From: Nitrospira sp.
GTDB taxonomy: Bacteria; Nitrospirota; Nitrospiria; Nitrospirales; UBA8639
Direction of reading: 5' to 3'
DNA length: 64,000 nucleotides
Assembly: GCA_024760505.1 (NCBI GenBank)
Contig: CP058931.1
Span: 1,994,001 to 2,058,000 of the forward strand
Shown: positions 25,382 to 34,274 of the stretch, in pieces
Layout: every line of letters begins with the position of its first letter
How positions within the stretch are numbered: the first letter of the stretch is position 1
Position numbers and translations under genes: made by a program
Notes under the pieces: generated by a model
Database searches by the model: none
The model's input: only the letters and a program-made list of their open reading frames with translations
What the model was told of the DNA's origin: nothing

Positions 25382-25960
25382 TCAAAAAATCGCTTGGCTA
25401 AACAAGGTCACGCTATTCCCCACGGTGCCTGCCCCCCATCCAAATTGCGTAGCTAATGCCCCGAGAGGGGTTATCGGGTCATGTTCATAATAGACCTTTA
25501 ACACGGTAAATTGTTGTACGGTTGCACCGGTACCGGGAACATACACCAAATAGTCGTAAAGGTTTTGCGGTAAATCACAATTCGGAAGCGCTGGAGCCGC
25601 AACCCCCGAGCTGTTTAAGCCTCCCTCTTCAACAATTGCACAGGTGGGATTATTGTTCGCGACGGTCCCCGCGGTGATTTGGGCTAAGTAAATATGGTAT
25701 TTGGATGGATGGTGTTTAAAATCCAGTGCATTGTCGGTGGAGCCGAGTAGGTCCATCATGTTTTGGTTGGTCGTCAGGTTTCGCGAGGCTAAGCTTGCGC
25801 CTTCTCTCGCTAGCTGTGTGAGGGCATTGCGTTCATTGATGATGCTTCCGTATTCAACGATGCCAAATGCGACGAAGAGGAAAATCATGAGAGAAAAGGC
25901 GAGTTCGATGGAAGCGGTTCCCCGTTCATTTCGTCCCGGCTGTAACAAGGATGTGATCAT
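25382..25960 (-). CDS. TadE-like pilus assembly protein
   Basis: 192 aa. The N-terminus NERGTASIELAFSLMIFLFV, with the conserved Glu five residues into the hydrophobic segment, is the TadE/TadF pseudopilin signature. The rest is an extracytoplasmic domain with a few Cys residues. Its ATG overlaps the stop of the preceding TadE-like gene (ATGA), so translation is probably coupled. No tadA, tadB or tadC is in view. Confidence 0.85.
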   Translation of the reverse strand: MITSLLQPGRNERGTASIELAFSLMIFLFVAFGIVEYGSIINERNALTQLAREGASLASRNLTTNQNMMDLLGSTDNALDFKHHPSKYHIYLAQITAGTVANNNPTCAIVEEGGLNSSGVAAPALPNCDLPQNLYDYLVYVPGTGATVQQFTVLKVYYEHDPITPLGALATQFGWGAGTVGNSVTLFSQAIF

Positions 25961-26490
25961 GGGCCGCCTCCTAAGATGAAATTTTCATTGCGGTAGGTCC
26001 CCTCGGACGAAATGACAATGGAATCTCCCGGTCCAAATAACCCACCAATCAATTGTGTGAAAAATTGATGGGTAAAATTCACCCGGACTCGCATAAAGGC
26101 TCCGGCACCGCCGGCGCTTGCCGTTGCCACAACTGCCGGATCATCAGGATCGGTCCAATCGGCATCGACGGGGAAAATGAAAATATCTGACGGGTCGATA
26201 TCCATGACTGCAGAGGCGCTTTGTTGAATCGCTTGTTTGATTGAATTTTCACGGGATAAGGCATTCCCATTGCCATCGACTGAAGTCGCGCCAACGGTTC
26301 CAATACGAATGCCCTCTCGTACTGCAGAAGTGAGGGTATTCTGGTGCACAAAGAACCAACCCATTTCCGCTACGGCGAAGAGAGCGGTGAGAAACACCAG
26401 CATGGTCGCTCCCAATTCCACGGCTGAGATTCCCGATTCGGTCTGGCATGGAGACATCAGTTTTCGAAATGACCTGACCAAGCTGTTCAT
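25957..26490 (-). CDS. TadE-like pilus assembly protein
   Basis: 177 aa from the ATG at 26490, which has AGGAAGG upstream; the frame extends to 26508. The TadE signature is TESGISAVELGATMLVFLTA, with the conserved Glu in the hydrophobic segment. The C-terminal part is a predicted exported beta-rich domain. It sits between the TadG-like gene and a second TadE-like gene on the same strand. Confidence 0.85.
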   Translation of the reverse strand: MNSLVRSFRKLMSPCQTESGISAVELGATMLVFLTALFAVAEMGWFFVHQNTLTSAVREGIRIGTVGATSVDGNGNALSRENSIKQAIQQSASAVMDIDPSDIFIFPVDADWTDPDDPAVVATASAGGAGAFMRVRVNFTHQFFTQLIGGLFGPGDSIVISSEGTYRNENFILGGGP

Positions 26491-26567
26491 TGGGGAGCCT
26501 TCCTGCATGTGGATCCATCATTCAGGGCCCGCGTGTTGTGTTTGCCATCGTGTGGCATCGTAGTTGC

Positions 26568-27887
26568 CTAACTAATGAGAACAAGTTTGAGGATATTGGC
26601 AATTTGTTGGAAAATCCCCTCAAGTTCGGATGAATCAGGGGTGTAATAAACAAATTTCGGCCCACTGGAGAGAGCACTCAAGAAGTTTTGGTCTATATTC
26701 CCCAAGCCGATGGTATAAATTTCAATTCCGTTGTTTTTGATGCTTTGTGCATTGTCTATGGCCATTTGACGAACCAGGTAGTTCACATAGTCTCCCAAGG
26801 GAGTGGGATTGGTTATAGCGCAGTGTTCAGGGTTCATTCCGTAAGTTGGGCCGAAGCTATTCAGTCCATATGAGCTATCTTGGAAAATGTACCATTTGAC
26901 CGAATAATATAACTGGCCACTAATGTTTTTCTGAGGACAAGCCGTCCCCGATTTTTTCCCATCTCCGGTATAAGTGATTTTAATTGAATTCTCATAGGAT
27001 GCCTGTGGCTGGGGATATCCCATAGAACCATAAACATTCACATAGCCTCCATCCAAAGCCGCCACTCCATCATAATTTATCCCTTCATGTTTAAACTGGC
27101 CACGGAAGGCTGATGGATTTCCATCCGAGAAAAAAATAACAACTTGTTTGGTGCGTTCATTCGCGGGAACGCCGGATTGATCGGACCAGGGAAGGGTCAG
27201 GGATTGGGCCAACGCATCTTCGGCATTGGTTCCACCACCGGCACTCAATCCATTGATAGCTGCGGTCATGGGTGAGACGTACCCATGGTCCATAGGAAAT
27301 GGATTTTGGACCCCTGTGGCAAAGGTCAACAAGGCGAATCTATTATCAGCTTCTTGGTCGGTGAAATTTTCTACAAAGCTCTTGGCCCCATCTTTCAGAT
27401 CGCTGATAGGGCTGCCTCCCATCGACCCCGACACGTCAAGAACTAAGGCGATTTCCGCGTTCCGAAGTTTGGCGGACCCGTCTGCCGCGATAGCGGTCGT
27501 GGCATGGCTTCCCTCAACCACTCTCGAGAGTGAATTGATAGAATTCGTGGTGCCTTGCACGGTTATTTTCCCATTTCCGTTGTCGGATACCACGAACGTT
27601 GGCGTGTCTGTCCCTAACAGTCCTGGGGGAAAGTTGGCTTGAGCCACTTGTTCGACAAACCCGTGTAGGTCCGTAATATTCGGATTATTCACATTTTTGG
27701 CCCCCGCAAAGGCGGCCCCATCAATCGCTTTGCTCATTTCTCCCTGGATGGCATACCACCGTCCAACTTCAATCCCCAGGGCTGCAAATCCAAACAGCAC
27801 AACAATAGCGATGCCGGTTATCAGGATGTATGCACCGTGTTGGTTTCGTAATGGATTCCTATTTTCCTTGGGTGCATTCCGGATCAT
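26568..27887 (-). CDS. TadG-like protein with von Willebrand factor A domain
   Basis: 439 aa from the ATG at 27887; the frame opens at 27935. The N-terminal segment NQHGAYILITGIAIVVLFGF is a Tad_N (TadG) anchor. A VWA domain follows with the MIDAS motif LVLDVSGSMGG and a later FFSDGNPSAF. These proteins are linked to Tad/Flp pilus assembly and surface attachment. It is the first gene of a three-gene set with the two TadE-like genes. About 430 bases of upstream DNA may hold the promoter. Confidence 0.85.
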   Translation of the reverse strand: MIRNAPKENRNPLRNQHGAYILITGIAIVVLFGFAALGIEVGRWYAIQGEMSKAIDGAAFAGAKNVNNPNITDLHGFVEQVAQANFPPGLLGTDTPTFVVSDNGNGKITVQGTTNSINSLSRVVEGSHATTAIAADGSAKLRNAEIALVLDVSGSMGGSPISDLKDGAKSFVENFTDQEADNRFALLTFATGVQNPFPMDHGYVSPMTAAINGLSAGGGTNAEDALAQSLTLPWSDQSGVPANERTKQVVIFFSDGNPSAFRGQFKHEGINYDGVAALDGGYVNVYGSMGYPQPQASYENSIKITYTGDGKKSGTACPQKNISGQLYYSVKWYIFQDSSYGLNSFGPTYGMNPEHCAITNPTPLGDYVNYLVRQMAIDNAQSIKNNGIEIYTIGLGNIDQNFLSALSSGPKFVYYTPDSSELEGIFQQIANILKLVLIS

Positions 27888-28371
27888 TTTTCGTGTTTTC
27901 CTTGATAAAAGAATCAATAACATCACAAACGTCACGCCAATTCATGCATGTCTGATTGATACAAAGCAGAGGCCCTTTGATAGGAGAATGTCGTCTGAAT
28001 CTTGAAAAACTTGCCGATTGGAAATGCTGTATAAATGGTTAGTTTTTCACATTTTGTGTCTTGTTGTGCTTGGAAAAGAGTACTTTTAGAAAATTCCAAA
28101 CAGGTCTTTTTGAAAAAAACGTTGGTTGCCTGCCCCTTGTTCAAGTCCGATTGTGGTCATCAGATTTCGGAAGGTGAATTCGTTGTATGGATTGAGGTGA
28201 TGAGACAGTTTTGAATGAACTTTGAGGATTTGTAAGGGTTAACGAGCGAAGCCAATGAGCCTAAGGAGGAGGAATATGGGAAGACGAAGATAATGGAGTG
28301 GATAGCAAGTAATTCGGCAAGAAAGGTCTTAACGAAGAATTCGGGGAATTTCTTGAACGAACGGGGATGAT
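27888..28371. other. Intergenic gap upstream of the Tad genes
   Basis: About 480 bases, AT-richer than its surroundings, between the TPR gene's stop and the TadG-like start on the same strand. It presumably contains the tad promoter. No gene or RNA recognised. Confidence 0.5.
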
Positions 28372-29448
28372 CTATTGCTCAAGTTGGTTAAGCAATTGTT
28401 GGATTCGGGTGTCCGTTCCGCCAAGATCAAGGTATTTCCGGTAGTGGATTCGTGCTTGAAGAAGATCCTTCTTGTGGAATTCGTAAAAGGCGCCAAGATT
28501 GAAATGGCCCTCCAGGGAATTCGGTTGCAAGGCGATTCCTGCGTGGTACGCTTGTTCTGCCTCCACGAACTGATGGTTTCCTGCGAAGAGGACTCCAAGG
28601 TTGAGAAAGGCCTCGGCATCATTGGGCCTGAGTTCACTGACCCGTCGGAAATGCTCAATGGCTTTTGACAGGTTTCCTTGTTGCTGGTAAAGAAATCCAA
28701 GATTGTAGTGGGCTTCCCAATGTTCCGGATTGATATGGATCACTTGTTGGTAAGCATCTAAGGCCTGTGAGGGTTGATTCTTCCGCTCCGCAATCCGGCC
28801 AAGCAATAACCATCCCTCTGTCTGGTGAGGGTGGTGTTCTGTCAATTGGGTAAGGAGGGCCTGTGCCTGGTCGTAATCCTGAGTTTGCATAAACCGAGTA
28901 GCCAGATGATACAGCGCCTCTTCCTGGTAGGGTTGTTGAGTGAGAACTGTCTGGTATTCCTGAATAGCCTGATTTGTGAGTGCCTGCTTATCCAGGATTT
29001 TTGCCAGTGTGAGCCGAGCCTCCCAAAAACGTGGATAGACACCGAGGGCCTGCTGAAGGGCTTTTTGAGCTTCTTCCATATCGTTTTGCTGAATGAAGAG
29101 CAATGCCAAGTCATACTGGGCTTGAGCTAAATTCGGATTAAGGCGGATAGCCTCTTGAAGGGGGGAAATCGCCTGTTCAGGCTTCTGGGTGAGTTGAAAC
29201 TTCACCAAACCATACAGATGATGGGCTTCGGGAAAACCAGGAAATTCCTGGATGGCCTGTTCTAGTAATGATTGGGCGGTCTTGAAATTCTGATTTTCAA
29301 TGGCTGCAATGGCGTCACGATAAAAATTTCCGGCCTGGTGACCGGACGCTGGCAAGGGCCAGAGAAATAAAAGGCATAGGAAGATGCTCTGCCACGGTAT
29401 GCTGTGCGAGTGAGTGGGAGGGAGAATGCCATGACTCGGATTCAGCAT
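28372..29448 (-). CDS. Exported TPR-repeat protein
   Basis: 358 aa. A signal peptide (SIFLCLLFLWPLPASG) is followed by about nine TPR units covering the whole mature chain, for example HWEAHYNLGFLYQQQGNLSK and DAEAFLNLGVLFAGNHQFVE. It is a paralogue of the TPR protein at 47468-48520 (matching ends: YRKYLDLGGTDTRIQQLL versus YEEFLKLGGQDERIQTLL). Probably a periplasmic scaffold. Here it stands apart from TonB genes. Confidence 0.85.
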   Translation of the reverse strand: MLNPSHGILPPTHSHSIPWQSIFLCLLFLWPLPASGHQAGNFYRDAIAAIENQNFKTAQSLLEQAIQEFPGFPEAHHLYGLVKFQLTQKPEQAISPLQEAIRLNPNLAQAQYDLALLFIQQNDMEEAQKALQQALGVYPRFWEARLTLAKILDKQALTNQAIQEYQTVLTQQPYQEEALYHLATRFMQTQDYDQAQALLTQLTEHHPHQTEGWLLLGRIAERKNQPSQALDAYQQVIHINPEHWEAHYNLGFLYQQQGNLSKAIEHFRRVSELRPNDAEAFLNLGVLFAGNHQFVEAEQAYHAGIALQPNSLEGHFNLGAFYEFHKKDLLQARIHYRKYLDLGGTDTRIQQLLNQLEQ

Positions 29449-29739
29449 GAGGATCTTCTTTCAGTCGAAGGCTTTTCAATCGGGCAGATTCAGAAAAACT
29501 AAGATTGAAAATTGTATCGTATTGCCTGCGGATTTGCCAGAATGTGAATCAGGGGATGGAAAACGAAAGCCACACAGCCAGGGGTTATTGCCCTCCTGAC
29601 AAACAGGCTCGAACAGGGGAAATTTCTTCTTTTGATTTTGAATGTGCGACCACCTTCTGCCACTCGCGCAGATAAGCCCAGCCTTCATGATGAATGGCAG
29701 GGCTCATCTGCTGTATCGGTTGCCGGCCCTCCATGGCAC

Positions 29740-30237
29740 TTATCGGATAACCAGTAATTGCCCGGAAAGGCCTCCCTTGTCTGCTGGATTGCCATAGATT
29801 AATAAATTGTTGGCCGTGATATAGGTCAAATCGCTCGTCGGAATGCCGATATACTTTGTTTCTCCAGGTTTTAAAACCAGGGAGGCATTTAAGGATGTTG
29901 GCCCCGCCATTGCCGAGTCAGCTGAAAGATGAAACGTATAGTCTGTGGTCAGTGTATTGGTCACTTGAAATAATACCGGTCGTCCGGCTCGTCCTCCGGT
30001 TCCACCTGCAACAAGGCTAAGAATTGCTGTCGGCGGGTACCAGACATTTTTCCCGGCAATCTGCATCGCCGTAAATGCGAGATCTACATCAAGACGTTTA
30101 AAGGGTTGTCCTGTCACAGAGCCTGTTTCGAGATCACCGATTTCAACGCCACCCGATTGAAGCGCGAACACGGGTGATCCGGCACACAAGAGGCCAAACA
30201 AAAGAAACCCTGAAAGAATGACAGACCCACGCATCAT
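29740..30237 (-). CDS. Exported protein, possible cupredoxin-like fold
   Basis: 165 aa from the ATGATG at 30237-30232, with AGGAGG just upstream; longer frames to 30381 are unlikely. A clear signal peptide (VILSGFLLFGLLCAGSPVFA) is followed by a beta-rich chain with FQVTNTLTTDYTFHLSAD and LVLKPGETKYIGIP, which recalls cupredoxin-like secreted domains. A full set of copper ligands is not visible. It is divergent from smbP, with 620 bases between them. Confidence 0.6.
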   Translation of the reverse strand: MMRGSVILSGFLLFGLLCAGSPVFALQSGGVEIGDLETGSVTGQPFKRLDVDLAFTAMQIAGKNVWYPPTAILSLVAGGTGGRAGRPVLFQVTNTLTTDYTFHLSADSAMAGPTSLNASLVLKPGETKYIGIPTSDLTYITANNLLIYGNPADKGGLSGQLLVIR

Positions 30238-30857
30238 AAATCCTCCTTTGGAAACCATATGGTGATAGAAAATCACGTCAGTAGATTCATGTATCGGTAT
30301 GTATTTTATGCTTCCGTGTGCAGGTTTCAAGTTCCGTGAATACCGGGATGAAAAGCGGAGGTAGGCGATACCAGGCTTCATCCCGATCGTTCTCCACAGA
30401 AGGAAGAAGGTTTCTCTAGGGGGTCAGGGTTCCCTATCGCACCTTCCATCCAAAAGAGCAACAGACTTTAACCTTCGTTCAAATTTTCTTGTGAGTCAGG
30501 TCGTAACAGAAGCACATAAAGAGCTGTCCGACTTGGGCGGAGTATAGGACTAGCCATAAAAATCGTCTATAGACGTTTGCTCATGCATGCAACACATTTT
30601 CCATTGCATTCAATGAAGAGTCAGAAAATCTATGTGTGGTCAATGATACATGCGCCGGAGCGACGCAGTTATGAATAAGGGGTCCTTATGGCACAAAATT
30701 AAAATTAGCTTGCAGTTGACATTGTGTGTCGGGTAAAGAGTCATACATGTGGGTTGAGGTAAGTGGCATAGAGGATTATGACCAACAGTGGAACAGGCGT
30801 ACCGTGAGGTCATAGGCTGATGAATGGTGGTAACTTATTTATCAATGGAGGGAAGAC
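30238..30857. other. Divergent promoter region with palindromic repeat
   Basis: About 620 bases between the cupredoxin-like gene (minus) and smbP (plus). It contains the palindrome at 30344-30385. A TTGACA at 30716-30721 could be a -35 element for smbP, but no good -10 follows. No further gene seen. Confidence 0.5.
30344..30385. repeat. Palindromic repeat, copy 1
   Basis: Perfect 9-bp stem CGGGATGAA/TTCATCCCG around a 24-base loop containing GGAGGTAGGCGATACCAGG. The loop closely matches the element at 31281-31325 on the other side of smbP (GAGGTCGGCGATACCTGG). Confidence 0.7.
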
Positions 30858-31211
30858 ATGATCAGTAAAGTCTCTACACTCATTCGAATTGTCGGTTGTG
30901 TTGGAGTATTGGGCTTTTTGGCGGTTCCGGCTGTCACATTGGCGGAGGCCGATAAGCATTTGCACGAAGCGATTGGACATGCCGGTGAGGCCAAAGCTCA
31001 TGGAGAAATGGGACATGCCGGTGAAGCAGCGAAGCATGCAGAGGAGGCCCTTTCGCATGCCGATGCTGCCAAACAAGAAGGTGCCAATGCCCATGTTGGT
31101 GAGGGCATCAGTCATCTCGGCGAAGCGGTGGACCATGGCAAACAGGGACACGGCGAGGTCGCGGGCGAGCATAGTCAGGAAGCTTTGAAGCATCTCCAAC
31201 AGGGACATTAA
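30858..31211 (+). CDS. smbP: SmbP-type small His-rich metal-binding protein
   Basis: 117 aa. The ATG has GGAGGGAAG just upstream. A signal peptide (cut near VTLA-EADKH) releases a helical chain of about 88 residues with 14 His, set in repeats such as HAGEAAKHAEEALSHADAA. This matches SmbP of Nitrosomonas europaea, a periplasmic copper- and metal-binding protein. It likely buffers copper or other divalent metals. It is followed by a strong terminator and flanked by two palindromic repeats; the TonB receptor gene converges from the other side. Confidence 0.85.
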   Translation: MISKVSTLIRIVGCVGVLGFLAVPAVTLAEADKHLHEAIGHAGEAKAHGEMGHAGEAAKHAEEALSHADAAKQEGANAHVGEGISHLGEAVDHGKQGHGEVAGEHSQEALKHLQQGH

Positions 31212-31233
31212 ATTTTTCTCAATTTCAGATATG

Positions 31234-31270
31234 AAAAGGCGGGTCATATCCAGTGACCCGCCTTTTTTTT
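31234..31270. terminator. Bidirectional rho-independent terminator
   Basis: GGCGGGTCA-TATCCAG-TGACCCGCC forms a perfect 9-bp stem, with T8 after it on the plus strand and A4 before it. It can serve smbP (plus) and, more weakly, the convergent TonB-receptor transcript. Confidence 0.92.
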
Positions 31271-31280
31271 GAGCGAAAAT

Positions 31281-31325
31281 CCAGGTGAAGGGTTGAGGTC
31301 GGCGATACCTGGTTCCATCCTGATC
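31281..31325. repeat. Palindromic repeat, copy 2 (degenerate)
   Basis: GAGGTCGGCGATACCTGGTT and the following CCATCC align with copy 1 at 30356-30384 with few mismatches. CCAGGT/ACCTGG forms a short stem. With copy 1 it brackets smbP. Confidence 0.55.
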
Positions 31326-31437
31326 ATGCCTGCCGTACATATTGGCTGCAGGCCAATCGGGTGGCGATCGGTCAGGCCAAGGAACACTCTGGCCTCTCTC
31401 ACCCATGACCGACCATCCGGAAACAACCATTGAATAT

Positions 31438-33753
31438 CTAGAACACTCCAATTGTCACGCCTCCGTAGAAAGAGCGGCCGTACCCGGCAAAGAACAGTTG
31501 CTTATCGGCATCGGGTGTGGAGTCCGACACGACTTGACCGGATGCTGCGTAAGTCTTGTTCGCGATGTTGTTCACTTCGAAAAAGAACTTGGCAAAGCGA
31601 ACCCAATCATTGTTGAAGGTAAAGGTCTTGTGAAGATTGATATTCAGGATCCAGTAGGAAGGAATTCCCACGGTATTACCATTATTCAGAAAGTAGCTGT
31701 TGTAATAATTGGACTCGACCCAGGCTCCCCAATCGTTCTTTGCATCATCATACATGACCTTCATGTTGAGGACATCCGAAGGAACGTTGGGAACGTCCTT
31801 GCCGTCCTGTTTGACATCGGTGGCCACGCCATTCACCAGATACCGGTCTGTGAAGTTGATGTACTTGGCATCAATGTGAGTATACGCGCCGTGGAATTGC
31901 CAACCGGGTATTGGTCGCCAATCCGCAGAGACCTCGACACCCCGATATTCCGAAGAGTCGGCATTGGTGGAGGCTGTGTTCGTACCTGAAATGTTTTGCG
32001 AAATAATCTCATCGCGAAAGAAGATCCAGAATCCCACAAGTTGCATGTCGAAGGTTTCATGAAGCCGGGCTTCGTGGCCGAATTCCACGTTCACATTTTT
32101 TTGGGGCTTCAAGTCAAAGTTGGAACCCGGAAGACCCGTGACGGGATTGCGAGTCAAATTGCTGAATTGCGGGATGCCATATCCGGTGGAACCTCTGATC
32201 CAATGCCGAAAGCCTGCTCGGGGCCTCCACGTCAGTGACATTTCGGGCGCCCAATTATAGTAGGTCTTGGTGGTGCTGGGACGGCTGGAGACCACCCCAT
32301 TGGTATAATTAATCGTCTGGATGCTCACGATGGACTGTTCGAATCCCAGGCCGGCGGCCACGGTCCAATCGGGTAGGAAGGTCAGTTCTTCCCGGAATCG
32401 TCCCCCGACATTTCGAATGGTTCCCCGGTTATTCTGGATCAAGTTGCCTCGCGTGCCTTGACCGTCATTTAAATTTTGGAAGGTCTGACCTTCCTGTTCC
32501 ATATTGTTGATGAAGAACCCGAGATAGCTGTTTAACGGCATGCCGGAGATCTGACCGGTGTGTCGCAAATCAGTATAATGTTTCCAATTGGTATTCACAT
32601 TATCGAAAATTTGATTGAAATACTGGTTAATATCCTTGACGTCATAATCTCCTTCTGTCGTCAAGATGAGGTTGGGTGTCAACTGCCGTTCATACATTAA
32701 TCCGATAATGGTGCGGCGGTCGAGGCGAGATTGATCCCTGGCTTTCGCTCCATCTCCCGCCTGACGATCATTTTGGTTAAATTGGCTTTTGGTGAGCCGG
32801 GTCGGCACCTTCGTATCAAGCCAGTTGGTGATGGCTTTGACGTAAAGGCTCTGTTTTTCGTCAATGGTGAAGCGAAAATTCAAATTCAGCGTCTGGGTGT
32901 TATATCCACTGTGATCGATATACCCGTTTTCAGCGGCGTTACTGGCAAATAACGATACATCAAGATTCTTCCAGTGTTGACCGAAAGCGCCCGCCTGTTT
33001 GTTGTATCCGTATGATCCTCCGGCAAAGAACCCTTCGACTCCATTGATGTCACTTCCCCGTCGGGTTTTAAAATGCACCATTCCGCCTAAGGCATAATTG
33101 TCATACAGTGAGGACGCCGCCCCACGGATCACTTCGGTCGATCTCATGAACCACGGGTCTTGTATATCGAGTCGTGACAATCCGTCCGACTGGGTCTGCT
33201 GAAATCCATCTTCATAGACTTTGATATCCCGGATGGCGAAGGCCGTTTTGACTCCGGAGCCTCGAATGGAAATACTGAAGTCCCTGGTACCATTAGCCTG
33301 GCGGAGCACCACACCGGGAAGGGATTCCATGGATTCTTTCATGGTTCGGGTCGGTTGGGAATCGGTTTCCGATTGAGGGGTGGAGGACATCGTCAGGCCA
33401 TCCGGCCGTTTTAATATCCGGGTACTGACGATACTCATCTCTTCCAATGTCTCCACTTCCTCCTCTTCTAAGGTCGCCTGGGTTTTCCGGTGTTCATCTG
33501 ATTGTTGGGAGACAGGTGTCTGATGTAATTCCCTCAGTTGTTTCCTGATTTCTTCTAGCCTGCTGTTGACGTGATCGAGTTCTCCCTCCAACTCCTGTTG
33601 TTGCTGAAGAAGGGATTCTTGGCTCACATCAGAAGTGTCGCTTGATGCAGCGAACGTTGGAGAGGAGACGCTAAGAACTTGAGGAAGGCTTAAGAATATT
33701 ATGAAAAAACGCCATGACCAATTCCACGTACAGACAGAAAGAAACTGTTTCAC
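31438..33753 (-). CDS. TonB-dependent outer-membrane receptor with coiled-coil N-terminus
   Basis: 771 aa. After the signal peptide comes an unusual acidic coiled-coil segment (residues about 45-80, LLQQQQELEGELDHVNSRLE). Next are a TonB-box-like stretch (VETLEEMSIVSTRI), the plug (ESLPGVVLRQANGTRDFSI, RGAASSLYDNYALGG) and a 22-strand-type barrel ending in aromatic F (GGVTIGVF). Substrate unknown; smbP, TlpA and a CNWAC small protein nearby suggest a metal or metal complex. It is the last gene of a leftward set with the BNR, TlpA and small-protein genes. Confidence 0.9.
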   Translation of the reverse strand: MKQFLSVCTWNWSWRFFIIFLSLPQVLSVSSPTFAASSDTSDVSQESLLQQQQELEGELDHVNSRLEEIRKQLRELHQTPVSQQSDEHRKTQATLEEEEVETLEEMSIVSTRILKRPDGLTMSSTPQSETDSQPTRTMKESMESLPGVVLRQANGTRDFSISIRGSGVKTAFAIRDIKVYEDGFQQTQSDGLSRLDIQDPWFMRSTEVIRGAASSLYDNYALGGMVHFKTRRGSDINGVEGFFAGGSYGYNKQAGAFGQHWKNLDVSLFASNAAENGYIDHSGYNTQTLNLNFRFTIDEKQSLYVKAITNWLDTKVPTRLTKSQFNQNDRQAGDGAKARDQSRLDRRTIIGLMYERQLTPNLILTTEGDYDVKDINQYFNQIFDNVNTNWKHYTDLRHTGQISGMPLNSYLGFFINNMEQEGQTFQNLNDGQGTRGNLIQNNRGTIRNVGGRFREELTFLPDWTVAAGLGFEQSIVSIQTINYTNGVVSSRPSTTKTYYNWAPEMSLTWRPRAGFRHWIRGSTGYGIPQFSNLTRNPVTGLPGSNFDLKPQKNVNVEFGHEARLHETFDMQLVGFWIFFRDEIISQNISGTNTASTNADSSEYRGVEVSADWRPIPGWQFHGAYTHIDAKYINFTDRYLVNGVATDVKQDGKDVPNVPSDVLNMKVMYDDAKNDWGAWVESNYYNSYFLNNGNTVGIPSYWILNINLHKTFTFNNDWVRFAKFFFEVNNIANKTYAASGQVVSDSTPDADKQLFFAGYGRSFYGGVTIGVF

Positions 33754-33950
33754 GAGATACTCTCCTTACAAAAAAATAGATAGAACACGCATGAGCCAAC
33801 CGGCTATGCATGTGGCCAGCAACTAAGAGTCAGGTTCCCTGAAGGAATTTTCGGTTGCTCCCCAGGCTCGGAGCTATGATTGTGGGGAACGAGGCGTGAA
33901 TCTCCCTCAACTCACAACGGAGCCTTGAGAATCATTTAAGAGAAAAACGA

Positions 33951-34274
33951 CTAGAGATTGTGTGGGGGAGCTCTGGCAGATTCGTTCGAAAGAGAAGGAA
34001 GCGAAGTCGGCAGGGAATAAAGAGAAAGCACAGCGCCAAATTCCTGGAATGGCGAATGCCAGAATGGAGAGGTGGGGAGGGACGTTGACGAAAGTTTTCC
34101 GATGTGACAAGCCCAGTTGCAAAGAACCCCATGCAGTGGTTTCGTCTTGCTGTGATGGGATTCCGGAGAATCGAGAGAGAGGTCCTGCACGGCCATGCAG
34201 GCCGTGGATGCCAGAAGCATGGCGAGAAACAGGCTTGATGTCAGGAGAGCAATCGGTTGAAGCCGCTGATGCAT
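33951..34274 (-). CDS. Small His/CxWxC membrane protein (family member 1)
   Basis: 107 aa. An N-terminal hydrophobic segment (ALLTSSLFLAMLLASTACMA) is followed by a His-containing stretch (SHHSKTKPLH), LCNWACH, a moderately hydrophobic part and ARAPPH near the C-terminus. It shares the plan of four other small proteins in this window (39799, 40671, 43971, 49352). Its ATG follows the TlpA stop directly (TAA-ATG), so translation should be coupled. It precedes the TonB receptor. Family unknown to me; a metal or redox role is inferred. Confidence 0.7.
   Translation of the reverse strand: MHQRLQPIALLTSSLFLAMLLASTACMAVQDLSLDSPESHHSKTKPLHGVLCNWACHIGKLSSTSLPTSPFWHSPFQEFGAVLSLYSLPTSLPSLSNESARAPPHNL

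Noticed and set aside
31342..31989. 215-codon plus-strand frame
   Set aside because: It is antisense to the C-terminal barrel of the TonB receptor, which has clear family motifs.
33925..33938. Fur-box-like TTGAGAATCATTT before the TonB receptor gene
   Set aside because: Only one half resembles the Fur consensus and it lies far from the receptor start; too weak to call.
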